This document shows positions 1 through 4,880 of a stretch of 6,282 bases of DNA, piece by piece. The translations under genes and the position numbers were made by a program. The DNA comes from a bacterium. GTDB taxonomy: Bacteria; Patescibacteriota; Minisyncoccia; Phycocordibacterales; UBA2100. Under the pieces are notes generated by a model that was not told the DNA's origin, made no database searches, and saw only the letters and a list, made by a program, of their open reading frames with translations. The stretch is taken from contig JAUYLR010000082.1 in the NCBI GenBank assembly GCA_030698935.1, positions 1 to 6,282 on the forward strand, in the 5' to 3' direction. Within the stretch, counting starts at the first letter, position 1. The number at the start of each line of letters is the position of its first letter.

Positions 1-21
1 TTTCATATATCTGCATTGTAT

Positions 22-57
22 CCTTATTGTCTAATTCTCACGAATTAGATAATAAGG
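22..57. repeat. Stem-loop just downstream of folA
   Basis: Two 16-base arms (22-37 and 42-57) pair at 15 of 16 positions, the exception being a possible G-U, around a TCAC loop. The core is TCTAATTC / GAATTAGA. It lies 10 bases beyond the folA stop, where a 3'-end hairpin would be expected. Neither strand has a T-run after the stem, so it is not a classical intrinsic terminator. It could be a transcript-stabilising 3' hairpin, or an operator for a gene to the left of the window. Confidence 0.5.
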
Positions 58-67
58 GTGGGCGGGG

Positions 68-586
68 CTAGCGTTCCAAATCAATCCATTTGTAGTGCAG
101 ACCGTTCCACTCGTGCGATTCTTCAAAAACCTTTTTCGTGAACATGTGTTCGTATGGCGGAAAGAACGTGTCTGCCTCTTTTTCATCGTCAATAATCGTC
201 AGGTACAGCTTGTCTATATATGGGAATGCTTGTTTGTAAACCTCTGCACCTCCTCCAATGTGAATTTCGGCCGAGTCCAACGTCTTTGCCTTTTCAATCC
301 CCTCCTCAACAGATCGCACAATTACAACCTGATTCCCATATCGACCTACGAGGTCGATATAATCAGACTGCCTAGTCACCACGATATTTGTCCTATCCGG
401 CAAGGGCCCCCCGATATGGCCCACGATGGATTCAAACGTCTTTCTACCCATGATTATCGGGTGCCCAAGCGTCAGCCGCTTAAAGCGTTTTAAGTCATCC
501 GGAATGTGCCACAAGAGCTTGTCGTTCTTGCCAAGCTCCCGATTTCTCCCGATTGCTACCACGGCGGTGATGAGCGGCTTTTTCAT
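68..586 (-). CDS. folA: Dihydrofolate reductase
   Basis: Cytosolic enzyme that reduces dihydrofolate to tetrahydrofolate with NADPH, regenerating the cofactor oxidised by thymidylate synthase. The 172-residue product is slightly longer than E. coli FolA (159) and is complete. Visible family marks are W26 and D31 in LLWHIPDDLKRFK (the acidic residue that protonates folate in this family), MGRKTFESI at 46-54 with the NADPH-binding Arg48, LPDR at 62-65 with the folate-binding Arg65, IGGGAEVY at 110-117 (nucleotide-binding glycines), and T130 in LYLTIID. A short Gly/His insertion (VGHIGG, 55-60) lengthens the loop after the FESI helix. The ATG at 586 lies six bases after a TATAGT box on the minus strand, so the transcript is probably leaderless. 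The gene is divergent from the CYTH gene and shares a pathway with dcd, thyA and glyA nearby. Confidence 0.97.
   Translation of the reverse strand: MKKPLITAVVAIGRNRELGKNDKLLWHIPDDLKRFKRLTLGHPIIMGRKTFESIVGHIGGPLPDRTNIVVTRQSDYIDLVGRYGNQVVIVRSVEEGIEKAKTLDSAEIHIGGGAEVYKQAFPYIDKLYLTIIDDEKEADTFFPPYEHMFTKKVFEESHEWNGLHYKWIDLER
338..360. repeat. Perfect 10-bp palindrome inside folA
   Basis: ATATCGACCT (338-347) and AGGTCGATAT (351-360) are exact reverse complements around the three bases ACG. The sequence codes for part of the folA stretch D-Y-I-D-L-V-G-R-Y-G, a variable surface-loop region of DHFR. It may be a chance product of codon choice, an operator-like site or an mRNA hairpin; nothing else supports a role. 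Confidence 0.6.
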
Positions 587-592
587 ATCTTC

Positions 593-598
593 ACTATA
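593..598 (-). promoter_or_regulatory. folA -10 box, leaderless promoter
   Basis: On the minus strand TATAGT (5 of 6 to TATAAT) is followed by exactly six bases and then the folA ATG, so the predicted start site falls on the start codon. The matching -35 position falls on the first codons of the CYTH gene and reads ATGCAT, which is poor. It is paired back to back with the CYTH promoter. Confidence 0.5.
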
Positions 599-603
599 GC
601 GGA

Positions 604-609
604 TATAAT
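604..609 (+). promoter_or_regulatory. CYTH gene -10 box, leaderless promoter
   Basis: A perfect TATAAT is followed by six bases (GCCCGA) and then the ATG at 616, so the transcript should begin at or within a base of the start codon. A weak -35 (TTTTCA, 580-585, spacer 18) overlaps the folA start codon. No Shine-Dalgarno sequence could fit in such a transcript. Confidence 0.6.
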
Positions 610-615
610 GCCCGA

Positions 616-1290
616 ATGCATTCCTACGAAGTGGAGATTAAGTCATTATTGGGAAGTAAGGAGCGGGCGGACGAAGTGCGCGCGGCGATGAAAAAAGCAG
701 ACACGGCTTGCGCTCTCACTTCCAGAAACAAACAGCTGAATCACTACTTTTCGGACGGGCAGCTAAACGCGCTGGAGAAGACAGTTTCTCCACACATTTC
801 CAAAGAAGCACAAAAAAGTTTCCACGACATCGCGGAGAAAGCGAAAGAATTCTCTGTCCGCACGCGAGAAAAAGATTCCGAGGTTCTGCTAGTTGTAAAA
901 GCATCTGTGGGCGATGATACAAGCGCGAACGGTATTTCGCGCATAGAGTTTGAGGAGAAAATCCCCATGTCTCTAGAGACGCTGGATAAAATGATTCTTG
1001 AAAGCGGATTTAAATATCAGGCGAAGTGGTCGCGCGAGCGCGAGGAATATCTCTGCCGTGGCGTTAATGTCACGTTGGATAAAAACGCCGGCTATGGCTG
1101 GCTTGCCGAATTTGAACGCGTGGTAAATGATAAACAGCAGCTTGCATCTGCAGAAAAGCAGGTGCGTACCCTTATGCAGGAACTAAAGGTGGAGGAATTA
1201 CCACAGGACCGCTTGGAGCGCATGTTCGCGTTCTACAACAGCCACTGGGGAGAATACTACGGAACGGACCGAATATTCGTGATAGAGTGA
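616..1290 (+). CDS. CYTH-domain protein (CyaB / triphosphatase-like)
   Basis: Members of the CYTH superfamily (class IV adenylate cyclase CyaB, thiamine triphosphatase, inorganic triphosphatase) bind a triphosphate inside an eight-stranded tunnel with metal ions. The 224-residue product starts with the hallmark ExExK as E5-V-E7-I-K9. Further charged tunnel residues expected of the fold are visible: R82 and R84 (VRTR), K95 (LLVVKAS), R109-E111-E113 (SRIEFEE), R140, D155-K156 (VTLDKNAGYG) and E165/E167 (LAEFER), in the usual order. Residues 40-75 form a longer helical insertion than in minimal CyaB. There is no signal peptide or membrane segment. The substrate cannot be told from sequence: adenylate cyclase activity and tripolyphosphate, thiamine-triphosphate or nucleoside-triphosphate hydrolysis are all known in the family. 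It is divergent from folA, and no cyclic-AMP partner gene is in the window. Confidence 0.85.
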   Translation: MHSYEVEIKSLLGSKERADEVRAAMKKADTACALTSRNKQLNHYFSDGQLNALEKTVSPHISKEAQKSFHDIAEKAKEFSVRTREKDSEVLLVVKASVGDDTSANGISRIEFEEKIPMSLETLDKMILESGFKYQAKWSREREEYLCRGVNVTLDKNAGYGWLAEFERVVNDKQQLASAEKQVRTLMQELKVEELPQDRLERMFAFYNSHWGEYYGTDRIFVIE

Positions 1291-1311
1291 AAATATTTCA
1301 AATATCATAAA

Positions 1312-1324
1312 TCAGATATCAGAA
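1312..1324 (+). repeat. Left inverted repeat flanking four-helix-bundle gene
   Basis: TCAGATATCAGAA is the reverse complement of TTCTGATTTCTGA at 1735-1747 with one mismatch in 13. The arms lie 12 bases before the ATG and 26 bases after the stop of the four-helix-bundle gene, so together they bracket just that gene. Related short motifs (CAGAATGA) recur at 1320-1327 and 1340-1347. Confidence 0.45.
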
Positions 1325-1336
1325 TGACAGATTAAA

Positions 1337-1708
1337 ATGCAGAATGATAACTCAGATTTTAAAAAGGAATTCGTTGCACGTCTTGTGCGCTTTACCATTG
1401 CAATTCTGAGATTGGCTTCAAAACTGCGCGATGACCGGAACCTTTGGGCCGTTGCAGACCAGGTCATAAGGAGCGGGAGTTCGGTCGGCGCCAATGTCGT
1501 TGAGGCTAAAGCCGCCAGTTCACGCCGAGACTACATCAAATTCTTTGAAATCGCTCTCAAATCGGCAAATGAAACACGCTATTGGCTCATTGTAATCCGG
1601 GAGTACAATGCGGCGTACAAGTCAGAGTCTGACACTCTACTTGTTGAGACCGATGAGATTTGCAAAATAATCGGATCAAGTGTACTAACGCTCAAGGGCA
1701 AGAAATAA
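1337..1708 (+). CDS. Four-helix-bundle protein (23S rRNA intervening-sequence type)
   Basis: A 123-residue soluble, mostly helical protein of the S23 / TIGR02436-type four-helix-bundle family, first known from open frames inside 23S rRNA intervening sequences and also found as free-standing genes in many bacteria. The family mark is plain: an N-terminal helix ending in ASKLRDD, then ADQVIRSGSSVGANVVEA (residues 41-58), where RS-x-SS-x-G-x-N is the conserved turn between helices, then SRRDYIKFFEIALKSANETRYWL (62-84), the conserved second-half helices. Length is normal (about 115-130). The biochemical role is unknown. The same fold is used by Avd, the accessory protein of diversity-generating retroelements, but no reverse transcriptase or template repeat is in this window. 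Short inverted repeats bracket the gene, and it sits between an unrelated CYTH gene and dcd, which suggests a movable cassette. The ATG at 1337 lacks a clear Shine-Dalgarno sequence. Confidence 0.88.
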   Translation: MQNDNSDFKKEFVARLVRFTIAILRLASKLRDDRNLWAVADQVIRSGSSVGANVVEAKAASSRRDYIKFFEIALKSANETRYWLIVIREYNAAYKSESDTLLVETDEICKIIGSSVLTLKGKK

Positions 1709-1729
1709 TTATTACTTTTGAACTACATT

Positions 1730-1760
1730 TTGATTTCTGATTTCTGACTTTTAATATACT
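1730..1760 (+). promoter_or_regulatory. Candidate dcd promoter, leaderless
   Basis: TATACT (1755-1760, 5 of 6) ends five bases before the dcd ATG, again placing the start site at the start codon. A TTGATT at 1730-1735 could be the -35, but its spacing is 19 bases to TATACT or 16 bases to the overlapping TAATAT (1752-1757). The -35 overlaps the right inverted repeat of the four-helix-bundle unit. Confidence 0.4.
1735..1747 (+). repeat. Right inverted repeat flanking four-helix-bundle gene
   Basis: TTCTGATTTCTGA pairs with the arm at 1312-1324 (12 of 13). It is itself a short tandem (TTTCTGA repeated) immediately upstream of the dcd -10 box, so dcd expression may depend on sequence brought in with the neighbouring unit. 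Confidence 0.45.
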
Positions 1761-1765
1761 CTCTT

Positions 1766-2314
1766 ATGTTTTTGTCTGACACCGACATCAAAAAAGCCGT
1801 AAAAAGGGGCGATATTATTCTTAAACCCTTTAACAAAAAACGGCTTCAGCCGGTTTCATATGACATCTCGCTCGGAAATAAATTCATCGTCAATGATGAA
1901 AACAATACGCAATTTGTAGACCCTGTTAAAAAAGTGTTCGCAAAAACGCGCGAAATAGCGGTAAGAGACGGGAAAGAATTTGTCCTCCACCCCGGTGTTT
2001 CCGTCCTTGGCACATCAAAAGAATTCTTCGGCTCCGACCACTATCTTGTACAGGTCGGGGGTAAATCATCGCTTGCCCGCGTCGGGCTCATGATTCACAA
2101 CACCGCCGGCATCATCAACCCCGGACATTTTCTCAACATCACGTTTGAGATAACCAACCAAAATAATATTCCGATTATTCTTCGGCCCGGAATGGAAATA
2201 GCACAAATCACCTTTTCAATGATATCGTCCCCGCCGAGCCAAAGCTATAAAACAACCGGCCGATTCGCCAAAGACAACTGGAAGCATTTCACGCCGGCCA
2301 AACATAAAAAGTAA
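1766..2314 (+). CDS. dcd: dCTP deaminase (possibly dCTP deaminase/dUTPase)
   Basis: Cytosolic homotrimeric enzyme of the dUTPase fold that deaminates dCTP to dUTP, or in the bifunctional subgroup straight to dUMP, feeding ThyA. The product is 182 residues, close to the usual 175-195. Visible motifs: LSDTDIKKAVKRGDI at the start; PVSYDISLGNKF (29-40); FVLHPGVSVLGTS (72-84); GKSSLARVGL (99-108), the subunit-contacting triphosphate-binding motif with Lys100, Ser102 and Arg105; HNTAG (111-115); then Glu128 in ITFEITN, the catalytic deamination residue; and RPGMEIAQITF (140-150). HxTAG and GKSSL resemble bifunctional actinobacterial enzymes more than the HVTAH and GRSSL of E. coli. The nearly invariant Asp of IDPG, ten residues before the catalytic Glu, is Asn118. 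The C-terminal lid region (GRFAKDNWKHF) also departs from the common KYQGQ type. Before a later insertion, the dcd stop lay two bases from the thyA ATG. Confidence 0.9.
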   Translation: MFLSDTDIKKAVKRGDIILKPFNKKRLQPVSYDISLGNKFIVNDENNTQFVDPVKKVFAKTREIAVRDGKEFVLHPGVSVLGTSKEFFGSDHYLVQVGGKSSLARVGLMIHNTAGIINPGHFLNITFEITNQNNIPIILRPGMEIAQITFSMISSPPSQSYKTTGRFAKDNWKHFTPAKHKK

Positions 2315-2316
2315 CT

Positions 2317-2463
2317 ATGCTAGGACTTACGCAATATCTGAATCGTCTTTGCGAGGCTTTGCCGAAGCAATCTAGGGTTAGAGGCTTAGATTCTGGATTG
2401 CTTCGCTCCGCTCGCAAAGACGGAAAACGCGGTTTTACGCTGTCTTTTGAGGTTTTTGCGTAG
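2317..2463 (+). CDS. Hypothetical 48-codon frame through the MITE
   Basis: The ATG in the left copy of the target duplication (the probable original thyA start position) opens a frame that stays clear across the whole element, ending at TAG 2461-2463, seven bases before the thyA ATG. The product would start MLGLTQYLNRL and end SFEVFA; it is basic and has no recognisable domain. It is the inserted DNA read from an inherited start codon, not a conserved gene. Its possible importance is that ribosomes starting there would end next to the thyA start and could reinitiate. Confidence 0.2.
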   Translation: MLGLTQYLNRLCEALPKQSRVRGLDSGLLRSARKDGKRGFTLSFEVFA

Positions 2464-2469
2464 GTCCTA
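2321..2469. mobile_element. MITE-like element with 14-bp TIRs and 5-bp TSD
   Basis: The ends TAGGACTTACGCAA (2321-2334) and TTGCGTAGGTCCTA (2456-2469) are inverted repeats with one mismatch. They are flanked directly by TATGC (2316-2320) and TATGC (2470-2474), a perfect 5-bp target duplication. Inside is a second inverted pair: CGTCTTTGCGAG (2344-2355) with CTCGCAAAGACG (2411-2422), and GAAGCAATC (2364-2372) with GATTGCTTC (2396-2404), giving a long folded hairpin. A small hairpin (AAAAC GCG GTTTT, 2424-2436) follows. The element is 149 bp with no transposase, so it would have to be moved by an enzyme encoded elsewhere. From memory, the inner TTGCGAG...GAAGCAATC motif resembles widespread bacterial palindromic repeats, and the outer GGACTTACGCA resembles ends of MITEs in other phyla; neither was checked. 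It may be a repeat nested in another element. Confidence 0.85.
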
Positions 2470-2470
2470 T

Positions 2471-3442
2471 ATGCAAAGCCCCCACCCCGAATATCAGTAC
2501 TTGGATTTGCTAAAAGAAGTACTTGAGCACGGCGAGAAGCAGCTGGATAAAGGAACGGGCGTCAAAACGTACAGTCTCTTCGGTCGGCAAATCCGTTTTG
2601 ATTTGTCCAAGGGGTTTCCTCTGCTTACAACAAAAAAGGTGTATTGGACCGGCGTCTTGCAGGAGTTGTATTGGTTCATGTCGGGGGGGTCAAATATTAA
2701 ATACCTCGTAGACCGTAATGTGCACATTTGGGACGATTATCCGTATAAGATTTACGGCGAAAAATCCGAGCGCGGGGAAGTTCCGGCGATATCCAAAGAT
2801 GAATTCATCGCAAAAATAAAAGATGATGCGGAGTTTGCAAAAGCGCACGGCGAGCTTCCGCATATTTACGGCGAAATGTGGCGCAGATGGCAGGCTAAAG
2901 ACGGCCGTACTGTTGACCAACTGTCTTGGGTAATTGATGAATTGCGCAAAGACCCCGATGCGCATAACACGCTCGTGACATCGTGGAATCCGGAATATTT
3001 GTACAGCATGGCGAAATCCGGCGAGGGCGCACGCTTCCCCATTTGCCACAATATGTATCAGGTCAATATAAAGAACGGAAAAATGTGCTTGCAGTTGTAT
3101 CAGCGAAGTGCGGATATATTCTTAGGAGTTCCGTTCAACATCGCGAGCTATGCGCTTTTGACAATCATTCTCGCAAAAATACTAGGACGTGAACCAGGAG
3201 AGTTCATCCACACGTTCGGCGATTTCCATATGTATGAAAATCACAAAGAGCAGGTAAAGGAACAACTGACCCGAGAGCCGCGCCCGTTCCCGCAAATCCG
3301 TTTTACGCAGGATTTTGATTCGCTTGATTCATTTAAGCCGGAATATGTGGAATTGGAAGGATATGATGCTCATCCGCCGATAAAAGCGGAACTGACGGTA
3401 GCCGGCGGATTCAACAAGAACCTGCACGGCACGGCTGTATAG
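2471..3442 (+). CDS. thyA: Thymidylate synthase (ThyA type)
   Basis: Methylates dUMP to dTMP using methylene-tetrahydrofolate as both carbon donor and reductant, producing dihydrofolate for FolA. The ATG at 2471 gives 323 residues; a TTG eight codons upstream lies inside the mobile element and is rejected. Visible: FGRQIRFDLSKGFPLLTTK (38-56), QELYWF with Glu65, W87, HIYGEMWRRW (131-140) with Tyr133, the nucleophile Cys192 in PICHNMYQ, QLYQRSADIFLGVPFNIASYALL (211-233) with Arg212, Ser213, Asp215 and the uracil-reading Asn223, and GDFHMYENH with His253 and Tyr255. An insertion of about 40 residues (90-130) sits in the small domain, as in Lactobacillus-type enzymes. Oddities: the paired Arg of the dimer partner (E. 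coli 126/127) are His165-Asn166, the DRTGTG loop reads DKGTGVK, and the C-terminus runs about 13 residues beyond the usual end. A weak AGGT lies five bases upstream. Transcription with dcd is likely. Confidence 0.93.
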   Translation: MQSPHPEYQYLDLLKEVLEHGEKQLDKGTGVKTYSLFGRQIRFDLSKGFPLLTTKKVYWTGVLQELYWFMSGGSNIKYLVDRNVHIWDDYPYKIYGEKSERGEVPAISKDEFIAKIKDDAEFAKAHGELPHIYGEMWRRWQAKDGRTVDQLSWVIDELRKDPDAHNTLVTSWNPEYLYSMAKSGEGARFPICHNMYQVNIKNGKMCLQLYQRSADIFLGVPFNIASYALLTIILAKILGREPGEFIHTFGDFHMYENHKEQVKEQLTREPRPFPQIRFTQDFDSLDSFKPEYVELEGYDAHPPIKAELTVAGGFNKNLHGTAV

Positions 3443-3490
3443 GTATGATATTGTATAGGCACTCAATATTATTCATCTAACACAATTCAT

Positions 3491-4759
3491 GTGAAAGACT
3501 ACGAATTCGTACGGAAGCAGGACAAGCAGGTGTACGCGGCGATTATGGGAGAGGAGGTGCGCGAATCGGAAGGCATTGAACTTATCCCTTCGGAAAATTA
3601 TGTTTCCAAGGCGGTGCGCGAAGCCAACAGCTCAATACTCACTAATAAGTATGCGGAAGGATATCCGGGCAAGCGCTACTACGGCGGGCAGAAGTATACG
3701 GATGTTGTTGAAACTCTGGCGATTGAACGCTCAAAGAAACTCTTCGGCGCGAAATATTCCAACGTACAGACGCTCGGAGGCGCCAATGCTAATATCGCGA
3801 TGTACTTTGCGCTCCTCAATCCCGGCGACACCGTCCTCGGCATGGATCTCTCGCACGGCGGCCACCTCACGCACGGGCACCCTGTCACCTATCTCACAAA
3901 AATCTTCAACTTCGTCCGCTACAAGATGAAGGACCCTGACACGGGAGAAATTGATTACGATGCGATGCGCAAAGTTGCAATCGCGAGCAAGCCAAAAATC
4001 GTGCTTGCAGGATTCTCCGCGTATCCGCGGGAATTGAATTACGCGAAATTTGTTTCAATCGCCCGCGAGGTCGGCGCGTACGCCGTCATGGACATCGCGC
4101 ATATCGCAGGTTTGATTGCGGGCAAGGCCGCGAAAAATCCCTTTGATTACGGTTTTGACGTGATGACAACGACCACGCATAAGACGCTTCGCGGCCCCCG
4201 CGGCGGCATGATTCTCACGCGCGAGAGCGAAGAAATCGCGAAAAAGATAGACAAAATGGTGTTCCCCGGCCTGCAGGGCGGCCCGCACATGAACAACATT
4301 GCGGCGAAAGCCGTTGCCTTCGGCGAAGCGCTTAAGCCTTCCTTCAGAACATATGCAAAACAAGTCATCAAAAACGCGCAAGCGATGGCGAAAGTGTTTA
4401 ATGATAGAAACATACGTCTTCTGACAGGCGGGACCGACAACCACCTCGTCCTTGCAGACGTGTTCACGTCCCTAGGAATTGCCGGTAAGGAAGCAGAAAT
4501 GCTTTTGGACAATGTCGGGATAACGCTCAACAAAAATGCTATTGCTGACGACAAGCGCGGGCCGATGGACCCATCCGGCATCCGGTTCGGCTCACCCGCA
4601 ATTACCACCCGCAAATTCGGCGTCAAAGAATGTACTCGTGTCGCGGAACTGATGGTTGACTCCTTGGAGAAACGCGCAGAACCGAAGGTGCAGAAGAAAA
4701 TCCGCGAGGAAATCCGCACGATGTGTAAAAAGTTCCCCATACCGCAATCGTTCGTGTAG
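3491..4759 (+). CDS. glyA: Serine hydroxymethyltransferase
   Basis: PLP enzyme that moves the hydroxymethyl carbon of serine to tetrahydrofolate, giving glycine and methylene-tetrahydrofolate, the donor used by ThyA. The GTG start gives 422 residues, matching the family (about 410-430); the next Met (residue 19) would cut conserved sequence. Visible: ELIPSENY (30-37), LTNKYAEGYPGKRYYGG (50-66), LSHGGHLTHG (120-129), AGFSAYPRELNYAKF (173-187), D201-x-AH204 holding the PLP ring, TTTTHKTLRGPRGG (226-239) with the Schiff-base Lys231, FPGLQGGPHMN, and SGGTDNH-type GGTDNHLVL near 316. The usual QxHSG phosphate loop is QTLGGANAN, with Gly96 where Ser is normal. A possible -10 TATTAT lies at 3467-3472, 48 bases after the thyA stop, so it may be co-transcribed or have its own promoter. 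An intrinsic terminator follows. Confidence 0.96.
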   Translation: MKDYEFVRKQDKQVYAAIMGEEVRESEGIELIPSENYVSKAVREANSSILTNKYAEGYPGKRYYGGQKYTDVVETLAIERSKKLFGAKYSNVQTLGGANANIAMYFALLNPGDTVLGMDLSHGGHLTHGHPVTYLTKIFNFVRYKMKDPDTGEIDYDAMRKVAIASKPKIVLAGFSAYPRELNYAKFVSIAREVGAYAVMDIAHIAGLIAGKAAKNPFDYGFDVMTTTTHKTLRGPRGGMILTRESEEIAKKIDKMVFPGLQGGPHMNNIAAKAVAFGEALKPSFRTYAKQVIKNAQAMAKVFNDRNIRLLTGGTDNHLVLADVFTSLGIAGKEAEMLLDNVGITLNKNAIADDKRGPMDPSGIRFGSPAITTRKFGVKECTRVAELMVDSLEKRAEPKVQKKIREEIRTMCKKFPIPQSFV

Positions 4760-4763
4760 CGTG

Positions 4764-4880
4764 GCATCCTCAAGGTGAGACCTTGGGAATTTTTTTCCGC
4801 CGGAGGCGCTTTGCCTGCCTCTGGCTGGAGATCCGCCTTTGGAGGAAAGGTCTCTCCTTGGATGCTTCTCCTTGGATGCT
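4764..4880. repeat. Palindromic intergenic element with duplicated end
   Basis: The left arm beginning GCATCC...AAGG-GAGACCTT (4764-4784) returns in reverse as AAGGTCTC-CCTTGGATGC (4847-4865). Inside it TTTCC-CC-AGGCG (about 4794-4808) pairs with CGCC-GGAGGAAA (4834-4848) at 12 of 15, so about 100 bases can fold into one long imperfect hairpin. The right end is then duplicated exactly: TCTCCTTGGATGCT occurs at 4853-4866 and 4867-4880. No coding content is seen. It may belong to a repeat family, which one window cannot show. Confidence 0.65.
4769..4796 (+). terminator. Intrinsic terminator of glyA
   Basis: CTCAAGGT (4769-4776), loop GAG and ACCTTGGG (4780-4787) form an 8-bp stem with one G-U, followed after AA by seven T (4790-4796). 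It lies nine bases after the glyA stop and forms the left tip of the larger palindromic element. Its position shows that the DedA gene must start downstream of it. Confidence 0.7.

Noticed and set aside
95..493. Plus-strand frame of 132 codons opposite folA
   Set aside because: It is a shadow of folA, whose minus-strand product matches DHFR throughout.
1029..1044. CG-rich alternating stretch in the CYTH gene
   Set aside because: It encodes S-R-E-R-E-E with common codons; low complexity explains it.
1337..1708. Avd-type accessory protein of a diversity-generating retroelement
   Set aside because: The fold is similar, but there is no reverse transcriptase, template or variable repeat in the window, and the residues match the ordinary four-helix-bundle family.
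2447..2470. Upstream TTG start for thyA, adding eight residues
   Set aside because: The eight codons lie in the right end of the mobile element and encode no family sequence; the ATG at 2471 is better and gives the usual N-terminus.
3436..3459. Direct repeat TGTATAGG (3436-3443 and 3452-3459) at the thyA end
   Set aside because: Only eight bases, one copy overlaps the thyA stop, and there is no other sign of an element or regulator site.
4147..4773. Long minus-strand open frame (208 codons) opposite glyA
   Set aside because: It is antisense to a highly conserved part of glyA and has no domain character; GC-rich coding sequence often leaves such shadows.
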